A stretch of DNA of 64,000 nucleotides from Saturnia japonica (taxonomy: Eukaryota; Arthropoda; Insecta; Lepidoptera; Saturniidae): assembly GCA_033032175.1 (NCBI GenBank), contig CM065304.1, forward strand, positions 12,090,001 through 12,154,000, read 5' to 3'. The notes below the pieces were generated by a model. That model saw only the letters and a program-made list of their open reading frames with translations. It did no database searches and had not been told where the DNA came from. The translations under genes were made by a program, and so were the position numbers. Shown one piece after another: positions 53,600 to 64,000 of the stretch. Each line of letters begins with the position of its first letter. The stretch's first letter is position 1.

Positions 53600-53935
53600 A
53601 TAACCCTGTATATAAGAGATTAATAGGTAGAGTATTAATTGAATCATGAACCCAACTTACTTGCGTATTAATTTAACATTTTATCGAAACTCTCGTTAAA
53701 TTAACCGATATTTTAGACTATTAAGCAATACACAGAATGATCATTACTTCTATCTCACTAGCTGTTGCCGGTCCGCTTCTCTGGGCGATTAAAAAATATA
53801 TTCTACCAGCTATTTCACGATCTACTTCTACGCCGCATTTCATTAGAATCCGTCTAGCTATTTGGGCACGTTTGATGGACAAACATTCAAACAAATACAC
53901 TTTCACCTTAATAATATACTAGCATTTGGCGGTGA
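53600..53935 (+). repeat. Interspersed repeat F-like tail
   Basis: Ends 'catttcattagaatccgtct', 'agctatttgggcacgtttga', 'tggacaaacattcaaacaaa', 'tacactttcaccttaataat', the standard '..atccgtc.agc.gttt.g.cgtgattga..aacaaacat.c' tail of a lepidopteran repeat. Both 61-codon frames here (one per strand) are therefore repeat sequence. Confidence 0.6.
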
Positions 53936-54230
53936 CTTCGTTCCCTTTGTATTAAAGTGAAACGACTAGCACGACATCTGTTGTAAACTAGTATACAATA
54001 AACTTCACGGGCGCACCGACAACAATTGAGCAAAGATTTTTCGCATTCGGCTAAGGCCCCGTTAGAACGAACACGCGTTTTGAAAATGCGCGCTTAAGCT
54101 TTCTCTAATATAATAAGACAAACCGTTCACATGATCATGCGTTAGTATACGGTCCAAGAAAATAAACATTCACTTTAACATTTATAGATATTATGTATAT
54201 ATTTTTTAATTATATTATAATTTGTATATA
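53936..54230. other. Repeat-poor patch
   Basis: 'ggcggtgacttcgttccctt', 'cacgggcgcaccgacaacaa', 'aaggccccgttagaacgaac' are GC-balanced but unmatched. No frame of note. Confidence 0.3.
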
Positions 54231-54234
54231 CGTT

Positions 54235-54470
54235 TGTTTTTGTATGTATTTATTTTATTTATGTAGTAAGTACACTATTTATATTATTATTATGTCATGA
54301 TGCTAATACTTTAGGATTTGTTCATTTTTATTTTTATAAATTCTTCTACTTGCGCTACATACTATGTATGATTTTAATTTCCACAATACTGCTAGTTAGC
54401 TGGAAGAAGAATTTTTGTTCTTGTGTAATTAAGCGCAAAAAGTGCAATAAAGTATTTATTTATTCACTGA
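54235..54470 (+). repeat. Probable LINE 3' terminus
   Basis: Ends 'gtgtaattaagcgcaaaaag', 'tgcaataaagtatttattta', with an AATAAA signal and a (TATT)n-like end, as at the 3' end of truncated LINEs. No coding part. Confidence 0.4.
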
Positions 54471-56235
54471 CTCTTATAGATATTAGATAAGTTGTTTTGA
54501 TTTCACATTATTTAGTCATGGATTTTTTCTTACTCATTTTTATATTCCAATGTGTTTTAAAACATGAATTTGATAAGAATACATATAACGCATAATATAC
54601 CATGCTGGCTCCACTGCTGCATTCTTCGTGTTCTACTCATAAATATTATAAATTTACTGGTTTAAAAAATTGAGACTTTATCACATACACAAAACATGAG
54701 AACTATTAGAACTTCTTTGAAAGGAAGTATCTTTCTCACTATTCTGCCGTCAGATAAAATACATGTAATTATGAAAATGCTATACATACTACAAAGAAAT
54801 TATTTTCTCATTACTCAAAATTTTTATTGTAAATATAATTCGACCTCGCAAATATTGTATCAAATAAATTAATCGAATTTATAGGTGAAATAACCATGAT
54901 CCATGACATTAGTTAACAACAATGTAACGAAAAGCCATTACAAGAACGTATACGGTGTTATGCTTAATGTACAGACATACAAATAATGTATAGTACACTG
55001 GTAGTCGAAGACAAGCCCACTACACATTGTTACTGTCTTCCATTAGATTTATGTGAAGACGGTCCATTCGACCGGGTGGGCTGTTTTCGACCCTTGCAAA
55101 AGTTAAAGACAGTTAAACTCAACATTTCGTGAGCTCTATACCATTTTGAGTGTTTTCTTTTAATATAAGATGAGAATGTGCTCAACGGAGTGTTTCAAGT
55201 AGGTTCGAGAAATATAAGCGCCCTATAATACTTTTTACTGCAAACGACTCTACAGTACCCCTAAAGTCTCTGATACTAAACAGTCCCTACTCTAACTAAG
55301 TAGGTAAATAATAAAAAGCTACTAAATTAAACTAGTTGGAGTGAAAGTTAAATTAGTAAACATGAAGGTTCCGGTCAATTTTGTTAGAAGTTTTAGTAAC
55401 TCACGTCCGTCACGTGACAAGGGTAACAAAACAAAGTTCAGTTAAGTTAACCTATTGTTGAGTTGATGATAGATGAATTTTAATTCCAATTAGAATTTTC
55501 ATTATAGTATATTATTAGTTATTATTATGGCATCTAATTAAGAAGATAATAATAATACTATTTTTTTCCGATATATACAATATGTATAATATTTTATAAT
55601 GTATTTTTTATTAGAAACTTGTTGGCCCGGTAGACGTTATTGTAATAGTTAGTAACTCGAACACAGCGCCACCTATCCCAAATTTATTTTTCTGAAAAAC
55701 TTCCACGACCATAAAAACCAAAACAAATATCTAAAAATTACGCATATCCATCGTTCCAATGGTGAATTATGGACGTGAGTACATAAGAAAATCCAATAGA
55801 AAAAATCCAATTTTCCGAGTGAAAGATGTGAAATAGCTTCTTAGTCCAACTCACATTGTTATGTAATGACAGAATGAGTTATGATCAGTATTTATTTATT
55901 TATTTATTGTAACGAAGTTACTTTTCGAGGGATGGGAGCTAAACCTGACACCGAGACTAAAAAAGACACACATATGCATATAAAGGATTTTCAAAACTAT
56001 AAAAGTCGTGGAAATGGCTTAGCTGTGTTATGACCAGATTTGTACGCAATGTTTTATGATAGTAAGAGTGGTCGATAGTTGGAGTCTCGTTGATTTGGGA
56101 TTTTATTATATATATATATATTATTATTATTATTATTAATTGTTATTATAAAAATGTAAATAAATTATGAACTTAATCAGGACTTTCAACATTGAATAAA
56201 ATATTTATTATTATAATAAAAAAAAAAAAAAAATT
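54471..56235. other. A+T-rich sequence, no gene seen
   Basis: 55010-55100 (agacaagcccactacacatt, gtccattcgaccgggtgggc, tgttttcgacccttgc) is GC-balanced but unassigned. (TA)n and (ATT)n runs are at 56107-56137, with an A tract at about 56218-56233. Confidence 0.4.
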
Positions 56236-56239
56236 TAAA

Positions 56240-56555
56240 CAATTTTGACTCAGTTGTTAGTGTATAAACTCCGCGTCGATCGACGTGAGTTCGAATCCCC
56301 GTAATAAGCTTGCGCTTTCGGTAAAGGAAAACATCGTGATGAAACCACAGCATGGTTGTAGAGCTTTTTCTAATGCCCGTTTGGCTAGCTACCACACTCA
56401 AGTCGTCAATCTGTCGCCAAACACCTACAGGTGTGTTCCGGCAGGTGCACTTGAGAGCTAATCTTTCCACTAGGCTTAGCGTGCTACCATCTTGGGCCAC
56501 ATCGTCACTTAAGATCAGGTGAAATTTGGGACTACAACGCTAAACTCTTTGACCA
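56240..56555 (+). repeat. tRNA-derived SINE, near-full copy
   Basis: B-box-like gtgagttcgaatcccc (about 56285-56299), then 'ggtaaaggaaaacatcgtga', 'ccgtttggctagctaccaca', 'caggtgtgttccggcaggtg', 'gcttagcgtgctaccatctt', 'cacatcgtcacttaagatca', 'ggtgaaatttggga'. The A box is degenerate. Antisense frame 56186-56500 is a SINE shadow. Confidence 0.8.
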
Positions 56556-56579
56556 GTGTGTATTCCAGTGATTACAGAA

Positions 56580-56990
56580 ACGTGGGGTCGCTAATGGAAA
56601 GGACTATTCGGAGTTTCTTTGCGTGATCAAATCAGTAATGAAGATATCCGCATAAGCACTAAAGTAACTGACATAGCTCTAAGAATTGCTAAATTTAAGT
56701 GGCAGTGGGTGGGGCGGGGCGCATTGCTTGTAGAACGGATGGCCGATGGGGCCGAAGAGTTCTCGAGTGGTGGCCATGAACCGAAAGGCGCAGCATGGGC
56801 AAACATACCACAAGGTCGACCGACGACCTGGTAAAAAATGCGGCACTCACTGGCTGTAAACGAACGCTCCTTGTGGTGATTATTGGTAGAGGCCTTTTTA
56901 CTTTAATCTATGTAACTAAATACACTTTAACAGCAGTGGACGTCTTTCGGCCGAGACGCTGATGACGAAGCGTGGTCGCCGTCGTTTTTA
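56580..56990 (+). pseudogene. RTE-type LINE, C-terminal end of ORF, degenerate
   Basis: Frame 56619-56834 gives MRDQISNEDIRISTKVTDIA, then LRIAKFKWQWVGRGALLVER. This is the same 'RDRIRNEEIRRRTKV.DIA....KWQW.GHIARR' block as at 10519-10850, with the conserved His-Ile replaced (VGRGAL). A second piece, GRPTTW, is followed by TAA where a longer C-terminus is expected. The upstream frame is lost. It begins about 25 bp after the SINE. Confidence 0.7.
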
Positions 56991-57118
56991 AATTATATTG
57001 TGCTTATTAAGAACAGTACCGTCAATTTGCCGTGCTACAATAAACAATAAAGTTAGAAACACAACATAGTAATTAGTTCTCAATCATCAACCCACTTATC
57101 CATCAACTATTATTGAAT

Positions 57119-57155
<37 letters not shown>

Positions 57156-57157
57156 TA
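57119..57157. repeat. A tract followed by (TA)n microsatellite
   Basis: About 15 A residues, then roughly 12 TA units. Confidence 0.9.
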
Positions 57158-57459
57158 AATTAAAGCTTGACTTTAGTCATTTTGTCCACTCAATAAAGTC
57201 AATTGGATTAAAGTGTCGAAAATACTTCATAATAATAATAGAGTTAATTAAGTTATATAGAGGGTAATTCGAGTTATGTACTTGATTACATAGATTAATA
57301 GTAGGTTGACATTGTTATTGCTATTAAAAAAATTCAAAATTTATTATTTTTAGATTGATTTCTTTTAATTTTGTTCTGTTTGTCTAATTACTTTTTCCAC
57401 TTCACTAATATGCTATTTTATGCTAATAAAGTTTTAAAATATTTGTATTTTTCTTGTAG

Positions 57460-57695
57460 TCTTACTTTCTAACCGACTTCCAAAAACGGAGGTTATCAAT
57501 TCGAATGTATTTTTTATGGATGTTCAACCATACCTTCTTTGTTTCTGAACCGATTTTAATGATTATTTTTTCGTTGGAAGGGTGGTCCCATTTTAATTTC
57601 ATTACCATTGGATCTTCGACTTCCAAGATACACCAGGGAACTCCTCAAACACATTGAAGTTGTTTTTCTTTTTTGTTATAAAATGTCTTGTATAT
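57460..57695 (+). repeat. Interspersed repeat D, longest copy
   Basis: Begins 'ctaaccgacttccaaaaacg', 'gaggttatcaattcgaatgt', 'ttttttatggatgttcaacc'. It goes on through 'gaaccgattttaatgatt' to 'taccattggatcttcgactt', 'acaccagggaactcctcaaa', 'ttgttataaaatgtcttg'. Confidence 0.8.
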
Positions 57696-59008
57696 ACCTA
57701 CATCACAGAATATATCCATACATAACATTAATAATTTATACAATAATAAAGTTGTAGGGTCTGAGTCTGTGGTTTTAATTACAAAATAAAAGCTTATTAT
57801 TGAATGCATATGAAAACGGCACCCATAACAAAATAATAAACATTTTTTCAAATTTTTGTAAGAAGGAAATTAAAAAGTATGTAAGTAAATTCTTAGTAGT
57901 ATTAAGATGGTTAAGAAAAATGTAAAAATTAAATTTACTTAATTACTTACAATAAAAGTTACATTTTACCCTTGTAGTGATTTTTAGTAAATAATTAGTT
58001 TTCGACACTCGTCTATTAATATAAAATATCTATTATTAATATCCAATAGCTAAAATTACACATCTGTCATTTACTACAACAATGCGAAGTATTTCACAAA
58101 TGAAATCCCAATGGTTCTAGAATTTAACTAATTTTTTTTTTCTCTTACGGTTGAGTAGATGGCATGATGATTGATAACATATCGCTCATACAATTCTACA
58201 ATGACGTAATTACAAAAAAGGCGAAATTGACATTTTGGTGTTATAAGTTCCTGTTACAAAAATTCTATCTGTAAAAAAAATATCACAATTGTTCTTACAA
58301 TAGTTTATGATAGAGGGAGTGAATGTCGTTAAGGAATTGACTTAAATTCGCTAAATATTCATCAATTCAAAACTTTTAAATGTTCTACTGAAAAATTACG
58401 TAAACGTAATTACGTCGTTGTTCTATTCGTTGAGCGTTATATTAAATAAAGCTTTATCCCAACAAATCCATAAAATTTTCAAAATGACACGTGTCAAGAC
58501 GCTGTTCTTTTATAGTGACCGTACCAATAATAGACGCCTTTATTAGTATAATAATTAGAATGACTTGACAATTGCGTACAAGATCGATGCGTTAGTTGAA
58601 TGTAATATTCAATAATCATGATTTTTGATTTAAAAAATAATGAAATTTCGGGATATTTCATTTTTTCCTTCCTTTATAGACTAATTGCTAACTAAAATTC
58701 AAAATATGAAGTTTTTAAGACTGCTAGAAGTACCTTAGAATTTTGATGATCGGTGTGTCAATGACAAAATTAAAGAAATTTGACTAACGATAATTCGTCA
58801 ACTATAATGTATAAAATTATTAGGTATATTGGCAATATAGCGAATTATAGTATGTTCTCTTGATCTCTAAAATTTCAAACATCTTTCCTTATACACAACG
58901 AAGTTACAGGGGGTCAAAAGTGCCGTAAGTCGCTTCGAGAAAAAGATGGTACGGCCGTGCCTTGTGCTCGACTTGGCGGGGGCAACTGCTGTGCCCCCAC
59001 ATAATTTA
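57696..59008. other. A+T-rich sequence, no gene seen
   Basis: 58900-59000 has a GC-rich patch (gtacggccgtgccttgtgct, cgacttggcgggggcaactg) just left of the mariner. No frame. Confidence 0.4.
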
Positions 59009-59010
59009 TA

Positions 59011-60278
59011 TTAGGTCCTTACATATGAAATTGGCGTTTTGTTGAACTGGCCACTTTGATCTCAAATATGTGGCGTTTGGTCAGGAATCCCAAATTCAAA
59101 TTTATTTTAGATTTAGGCTCATATATTTGTGTTTTGAATTTAGTGATTCATTTGTTTTCGCACCATTTGATTTTTCTTTGATATCATTCTTTTCACAAAA
59201 TAGAAAACTTGAAATATCGCGTTCTTTACGAATATGAAATCCACCGTGGCATCAGCACTGCAGAAAGAGCTCGAAGGATTAATTATATGTATGGAGAAGC
59301 TACTGTAAAAGAAAGCACGGTACTTTTTTAATTCCAAAGTTTTCGTTCTGGAATTTTTTACCTACGAAACAAACCCCGTGGATGGTCAGAGACCCTATTT
59401 TATGAAGAATTAAAGGTGATCGTGGAAGCGGATCATCGTAAAACACGTAACAGTTACCAGCAGGCTTCGGTATGAAAGATAAAATAATTTTAATTCACTT
59501 GAAACAAACTGGAAAAGTAAAAAAGTTCGAGAAATGGGTACCTCATGAATTGACTGAAGCACACCAACAAACACGTATTGAGTGCTGCTTTACATTATTC
59601 AATCGTTACAATATCGAGGGAATTTTTAATCGTATTGATACTTGTGATAGAAAATGGATCCTTTACGATAATCGGAAATGCTCATCACAGTTGTTGAACC
59701 CAGAAGAACTGAACAAATCCTGTCCCAAGCGAAAGTGGACTTAGAAAAGGGTTATGGTGAGTGTTTGGTAGACCAGTGTTGGTGTCATACACTACAGCTT
59801 CTTAAGATCTAGCTAGATGATAACGACATATCTGTATTATCAACAATTTAAACCATGATGGAAAAGCTAGCCGTTAAACAACCGACATTGCTCAATCTCT
59901 CTAGCCCACTGCTGCTTCAGGACAACGCTAGACCTCATTCTTCACGATAGACGATTGCTAAATTAGAGGAACTACGGTTGAAATGTCTTCGAGAGCCACC
60001 ATACTCCCTGGACCTTGCTTCAACTGTTTTCGGATTTTTTGACAATTTCTTACAAGGAAAAAAAATCAATTCTGATGAGGCTGTCCAAACCACCTTCAAA
60101 GTTTTTATTGATTCTCGCTTCCACAATTTTTGCAGTAATGGAATCAATGAACTACCAATAAAATGGCGAAAGTGCATAGATAATAATGGTACATACTTTG
60201 ATTAATGAAATTTATAATTTCAGAATATTTATTTCGTTATACTTTTTCCATAAAAAACGCTAATTTCATATGACCTAT
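59011..60278 (+). mobile_element. mariner element (copy 2, same family as 43571-44851)
   Basis: The left end TTAGGTCCTTACATATGAAA (59011) continues ttggcgttttgt. The right end has the inverted sequence but lacks about 5 bases (catatg-acctat at 60268-60278). TA flanks at 59009-59010 and 60279-60280. Orientation is opposite to copy 1. Confidence 0.9.
59206..60208 (+). pseudogene. mariner transposase (copy 2), broken
   Basis: Pieces parallel to copy 1. YEIHRGISTAERARRINYMY and VKESTV, then a stop (about 59235-59330). LIHLKQTGKVKKFEKWVPHE (59472-59540). NRIDTCDRKWILYDNRKCSS (first catalytic Asp, 59630-59690). LLLQDNARPH (second Asp, about 59915-59940), then a stop. LREPPYSLDLASTVFGFFDN (59980-60050), where Val stands at the place of the third catalytic Asp of TDYHFF. 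It ends CIDNNGTYFD at 60205. Several frameshifts, stops and the lost third Asp make it inactive. Its lesions are not those of copy 1. Confidence 0.9.
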
Positions 60279-60280
60279 TA

Positions 60281-61280
60281 TTATAAGCAGAATTCTGTAG
60301 ATACTATACTTTTCACATATAGATTATTATTACATATTCATCACACAATGATATTGATAACATTTTTTACGAAAGTAAAAATAATCTAAACACTCACGTT
60401 GCATCTTTACTGTCGTTTTTTTTAAACTAGTCTAGCAAAAACGAAAGAAGATGTATTAGAATTCTATGACTTTCACATAATCTATTCCAATGTCAAATTT
60501 TGTAATAGGACACTTCGACATTAATATAATATGAAATTACAATTTACTTTACAAAGATACATTATTTTTAAAGGTTGTTTTAATTCTTTGCTCGATTAAA
60601 ATAGTTAATAACAAACAACATGTAAATTCAACTTCAGAAACTTTTATTTAACTTTAAACCTGTTCAAACACGTTCCTTGGTGTCGACCGCCGCAGAGCGC
60701 ATCTGTGCAGTTTTTTATGCAAAATCGATGTTTTTATTACGTTTTTATGGTAACCGCAGACTTTCAGCCAAATTGAGAGTAAGAAAGGGCGTGACAAAAT
60801 TCATTCCAAAGACAAAGCGTTTCTATAATTAAGCTTCTTCGTTTATTTATTTTATCACTTAACGAGCGGAATGTCCGATGTTAAGTGATGCGTTATCTGT
60901 CAATTATTTATCGTTTGTATTGAAAATAGTAGATGCGCATGTACATTTCGTAACTCATAGAAATGCTCATATTTGGAAACATTATATACTAACTGTTTCC
61001 GCAGTTATTTACGTCTCATAATTTCACTTTTATTTATTTTTTTGTTTTTGCAGTTATATTGATAAATTTTATAGCTTATCAATTGCAGAAAGACTTTACA
61101 CCCCCTTTATACAAAATTGCATTAAATTTAAATGGGAATAATAATAATTTCATTTTTAAAAAACATCTTTACATGTACAAATACTCTTTTGATATTCATA
61201 GGTACTTACTATATTACTTACTAAATAGTCAATAAATTAAAATTCTGCGAGAAAAAAACTATACTTTAAAAATCTTCTAT
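60281..61280. other. A+T-rich sequence, no gene seen
   Basis: 60675-60720 (cttggtgtcgaccgccgcag) is a small GC patch. No open frame of note. Confidence 0.4.
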
Positions 61281-61284
61281 AAAA

Positions 61285-61575
61285 ATAAATAAAATTGAAG
61301 TGTCCATCTGTAATATCAAAATAACAGATTTTTGGTAAATGAAAATAATCATAACAAAAAATCAATTAAAAAAATTGTTGTCTGTCTGCTTGCGCCGGCT
61401 AATCTCCGGAACGGTTGTACCGATTTCTATTGGACTTTCACTAGCTGATAGCTGATTTTAGGAAGAGTAACTTAGGCTACATTTCTTTTTGAAAAAGAAG
61501 GGATTTTTCTCAAATAAGATAAACTAATGTAGCAGTACACGCTCCGCTTCGCCGCCGCAGCGTCTCCGTATACGA
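61285..61575 (-). repeat. Interspersed repeat C, minus-strand copy
   Basis: 'gaagtgtccatctgtaatatc', 'tgtctgcttgcgccggctaa', 'tctccggaacggttgtaccg', 'ctagctgatagctgatttta', ending at 'gcttcgccgccgcagcgtc'. About 400 bp from a plus-strand copy (61990-62366), so the two form an inverted pair. Confidence 0.75.
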
Positions 61576-61989
61576 AATTAAGAGGTATTGATATATAAAT
61601 ATTTTCAATCCGAAAACTATCTATCGACAAACAGTTATCATCACATCATTCCGGATCTATAAAAATACGTTAACAATAACAACAAAGAAGCAAAGAGAAA
61701 ACTCTTGTCCAAATAATTTAGATTGATGGATAATAATAGACTTTTAGATATTCACACCGACAAAATACTATCATGGATGAGGGAACAATATGTAGATTTT
61801 ACAAAAATGGTAAAAATCTTTTCTATGTAAAATTTGTTTGCATAGTGAACGAACAAATTGCATTGGAATAAAATGTTGCAGGAATTTTGGACATATCATA
61901 AGAATTTTACTTTTACAAAAAACATCCGTCAGCATTATTAAAGAACTAACTTGTGTCATTAACTTCGCTTCTTCTAATTCCAACTGATC
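61576..61989. other. A+T-rich sequence, no gene seen
   Basis: Spacer between two inverted repeat C copies. The 70-codon minus frame at 61771-61983 has no motif. Confidence 0.4.
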
Positions 61990-62366
61990 AAAGTCCAGCT
62001 GTACCTGCGACTTCGTTCACTTGGAATTTCGTATGCGGGAAAGCGCCGCGGCGGCGAAAGGGAGATTGTGCAGGGGGCTCGTGCCATTCTGGCCACTGCT
62101 ACTTTAGTTTATTTTATTTAATAAATCTTTTTCTAAATTAAAAGTAGCTAAAGCTACTCCTTATAACATCAGCTATCTGCCAGTGAAAGTCCCTTAAAAA
62201 TCGGTCCAACCGTTTTGGAGTTTACCCGAAACAAACAGATAGACAGACAAAAATTTTAAAAATTGTGTTTTTTTGTTATTGGTATCGTATATATTTTTAT
62301 ATGCATTTAGTAAAAAGCTATTATTTTGACATCATAAGCAGACACTTCAATTTTTTTATTTGAATA
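61990..62366 (+). repeat. Interspersed repeat C, plus-strand copy
   Basis: Starts 'gtccagctgtacctgcgact', 'tcgttcacttgga', contains 'aagcgccgcggcggcgaaag', 'agctatctgccagtgaaagt', 'ccaaccgttttggagtttac', and ends 'tatgcatttagtaaaaagct', 'agcagacacttcaattt'. Confidence 0.8.
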
Positions 62367-62379
62367 GAGTGCGGTTTAT

Positions 62380-62735
62380 AATAAAAAACTCAAGAGACTG
62401 TTTGTTTGAACGCACTAACATTTGGAAAAACCATCCTTAACTGAAAAATTCGTTTTGCCATTTATATCCTATTTATTGATAAATTTTACTGTTTATCGTG
62501 GTATTAGTATACATTTAAGAATTTTTAGAGACAGATTTATACTCTATGACCTTTTCCAGAGTCAGTTCACTGGTAATTTTAACACCAAACAGTATAATCA
62601 CCAATACGGTAAACAACTATGAGGACATTATTGAATTCTAACCTTGCCATAAAATATAAATACAATTATTGAATCCTAAAAATCAGTACAAATCTTATAG
62701 TTTACGCGAGCAAAGCCGCGGGTGGAAAGCTAGTA
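62380..62735 (+). repeat. Interspersed repeat E, internally deleted copy
   Basis: Begins 'ctcaagagactgtttgtttg', 'aacgcactaacatttgg' and ends 'cgcgagcaaagccgcgggtg', 'gaaagctagtac'. The middle differs from the 42565 and 50590 copies. Confidence 0.55.
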
Positions 62736-63051
62736 CCTCATAGTCAGTTCATGGTGTATTGATATTTGTAAAATGTAAATGCGTAAGCAACAACACAAAA
62801 ACAAATTAACTCTTCTAAAAAATCCCAAGTTTATAGACTGGGTTAGGAAATTAAGGGACCCTTGTAAGAGATAATAAGATTTTCTACTACTTCCTGGGTC
62901 ATCGTTTCCTTCCGCGCGATAAAAGTAAGCAATTTCTCTAAATCTATTTATTTTATATCGATATCCCCTGACGGGTTTTATTCTATGAAAAAGTTGAATA
63001 GTCCAAATATCTTATTCTTCTGTTTTGTGATGAAACTATATTTTGTATTGC

Positions 63052-63325
63052 ACTAGCGGTTTGGCCGCGGCTTTGTTCACGTCATAGTTAAGTTATGTCC
63101 ATTATTTTTTTACTTTCTAACTGAATTTCTTAATACCAATTTTCAATGTAGGATTATCATACAAACTGTCATCCTTCACCAGTTTAGCGATTGGATATTT
63201 AACATTCCTTCCTTAGTGATCACCTACAGTGTAATAGGGACTCGCGTGAAATTTTTAGGGTCCTAGCTCAAGTAGTTTGGGCTATGCGTTGATATGTCAG
63301 TCAGTCAGTTATCCTTTTATATAAA
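63052..63325 (+). repeat. Lepidopteran SINE-like repeat, second copy (cf. 5033-5265)
   Basis: Starts actagcggtttggccgcggc. It contains 'ttccttagtgatcacctaca' and 'gaaatttttagggtcctagc', and ends 'tgggctatgcgttgatatgt', 'cagtcagtcagttatcctttt'. Confidence 0.65.
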
Positions 63326-63334
63326 CTAGCTGTC

Positions 63335-63660
63335 ACCCAATGATCGAAATTCGACCAGCGACTTTTTAATTATAGACTATATTATTTTGAGATTTGCAAT
63401 ATGAACCTAAACAATAATATTCATATTATATCACTTGCTGTCTCTTTTCATTGAGTGACAATATCAATATTTTGGAGGATCTAAGTTCAATGGCACTAGT
63501 GAGGTTAGGATTCGCAGTATTAATTTATTTTATTTAATATATTAGTAACAGACATTATAGATAAATTTTAAGTCCTTAATAACTCCTTCTCCATATAAAC
63601 TTTAACCATGCCAAATCTCACAGACTTCAGTGCACGCAATACGCTTAAAAAGTGTCCGAA
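63335..63660 (-). repeat. Interspersed repeat A, inverted copy
   Basis: Reads actagctgtcacccaatgat at the left, and on the minus strand runs from 'cactttttaagcgtattgcg' to 'gatcattgggtgacagctagt', matching 11799-12122 throughout. Confidence 0.75.
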
Positions 63661-64000
63661 GTTTAATGATAATATAGACAAATAGACGTTAGCTACTGTT
63701 TATTTTATATTATAATAATGTATTAATGATATAAATTCATAATCGGATATGTTAGGAACTCTTGATAAGTGAATAAGTGTACAAAATTTTGAGTTAAAGC
63801 ACTGAGTCGGGAAGAGCCATCTAAACGCGTTTTGGCTGAACGGCACGTAACGATGTCTTATCAAAACACTTTTTTTTCCTGTGGAAACGCACCATAGAAA
63901 ATAATGGTAGAAAAAAAAATTAAGAAGAAACAACAGAGCGTGTATGTCGTTACACAACCCCTCAATAAGCCTACGATACAATGTAAATTGAATACTCACA
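63661..64000. other. A+T-rich sequence, no gene seen
   Basis: A 99-codon minus frame at 63700-63999 is Phe/Tyr/His-rich with no motif. Confidence 0.4.

Noticed and set aside
53721..53922. Two overlapping 61-codon frames on opposite strands, the minus one protein-like (FECLSIKRAQIARRILMKCG)
   Set aside because: The DNA is the standard tail of a lepidopteran interspersed repeat ('atccgtctagctatttgggcacg ... acaaacattcaaacaaa'), which explains both.

Overview
The window is A+T-rich, intron/intergenic-like animal DNA, almost certainly from a moth or butterfly (Lepidoptera). The grounds are the many diverged copies of repeat families whose starts, such as 'actagctgtgcccgcggcttcgc', and tails, such as '...cagacagacagacaaaaattt', are typical of lepidopteran genomes, plus tRNA-derived SINEs, Jockey-, RTE- and R2/R4-like retroelement pieces, and mariner, Tc1, hAT and PIF/Harbinger-like DNA transposons. 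I found no complete host protein-coding gene, no rRNA, no genuine tRNA gene and no CRISPR.

Layout. 1-3362: a 5'-truncated but otherwise undamaged Jockey-clade LINE on the minus strand. Its ORF2 (endonuclease plus reverse transcriptase) stays open for 934 codons and runs off the left edge. 4350-4538: a short MITE. About 6400-8290: a PIF/Harbinger-like element with GC-rich inverted ends and a MADF start exon, interrupted by a SINE. 8587-9440: the C-terminus of an R2-like retroelement followed by a cluster of hairpins. 10.5-13.8 kb: RTE tail and assorted repeats. 14.7-16.2 kb: a THAP-domain first exon (first zinc ligand lost) and a broken Tc1 transposase. 17.9-19.1 kb: 5' part of an RTE-type LINE. 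19.4-31.6 kb: mostly unrecognised A+T-rich DNA, several SINE-like repeats, and GC-contrasting islands at 22.7-23.0, 27.0 and 27.7-28.3 kb that could be host regulatory or exon sequence. 31.7-33.4 kb: two minus-strand LINE fragments. 34767-37470: a hAT-type element with a perfect 8-bp target duplication and nested retroelement insertions. 39-43.3 kb: repeats. 43.6-46.6 kb: two mariners, the first related to a third copy at 59-60.3 kb in opposite orientation. About 47.0 kb: a possible terminal coding exon on the minus strand. 48-64 kb: mostly repeats.

The genes do not form a pathway. They are layers of transposition in what is probably an intergenic region or a large intron. The youngest-looking layer is the Jockey element at the left edge. 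The mariner, Tc1 and RTE copies are all inactivated by frameshifts, stops or catalytic-residue changes. Family assignments rest on motifs read by eye; no database search was possible.
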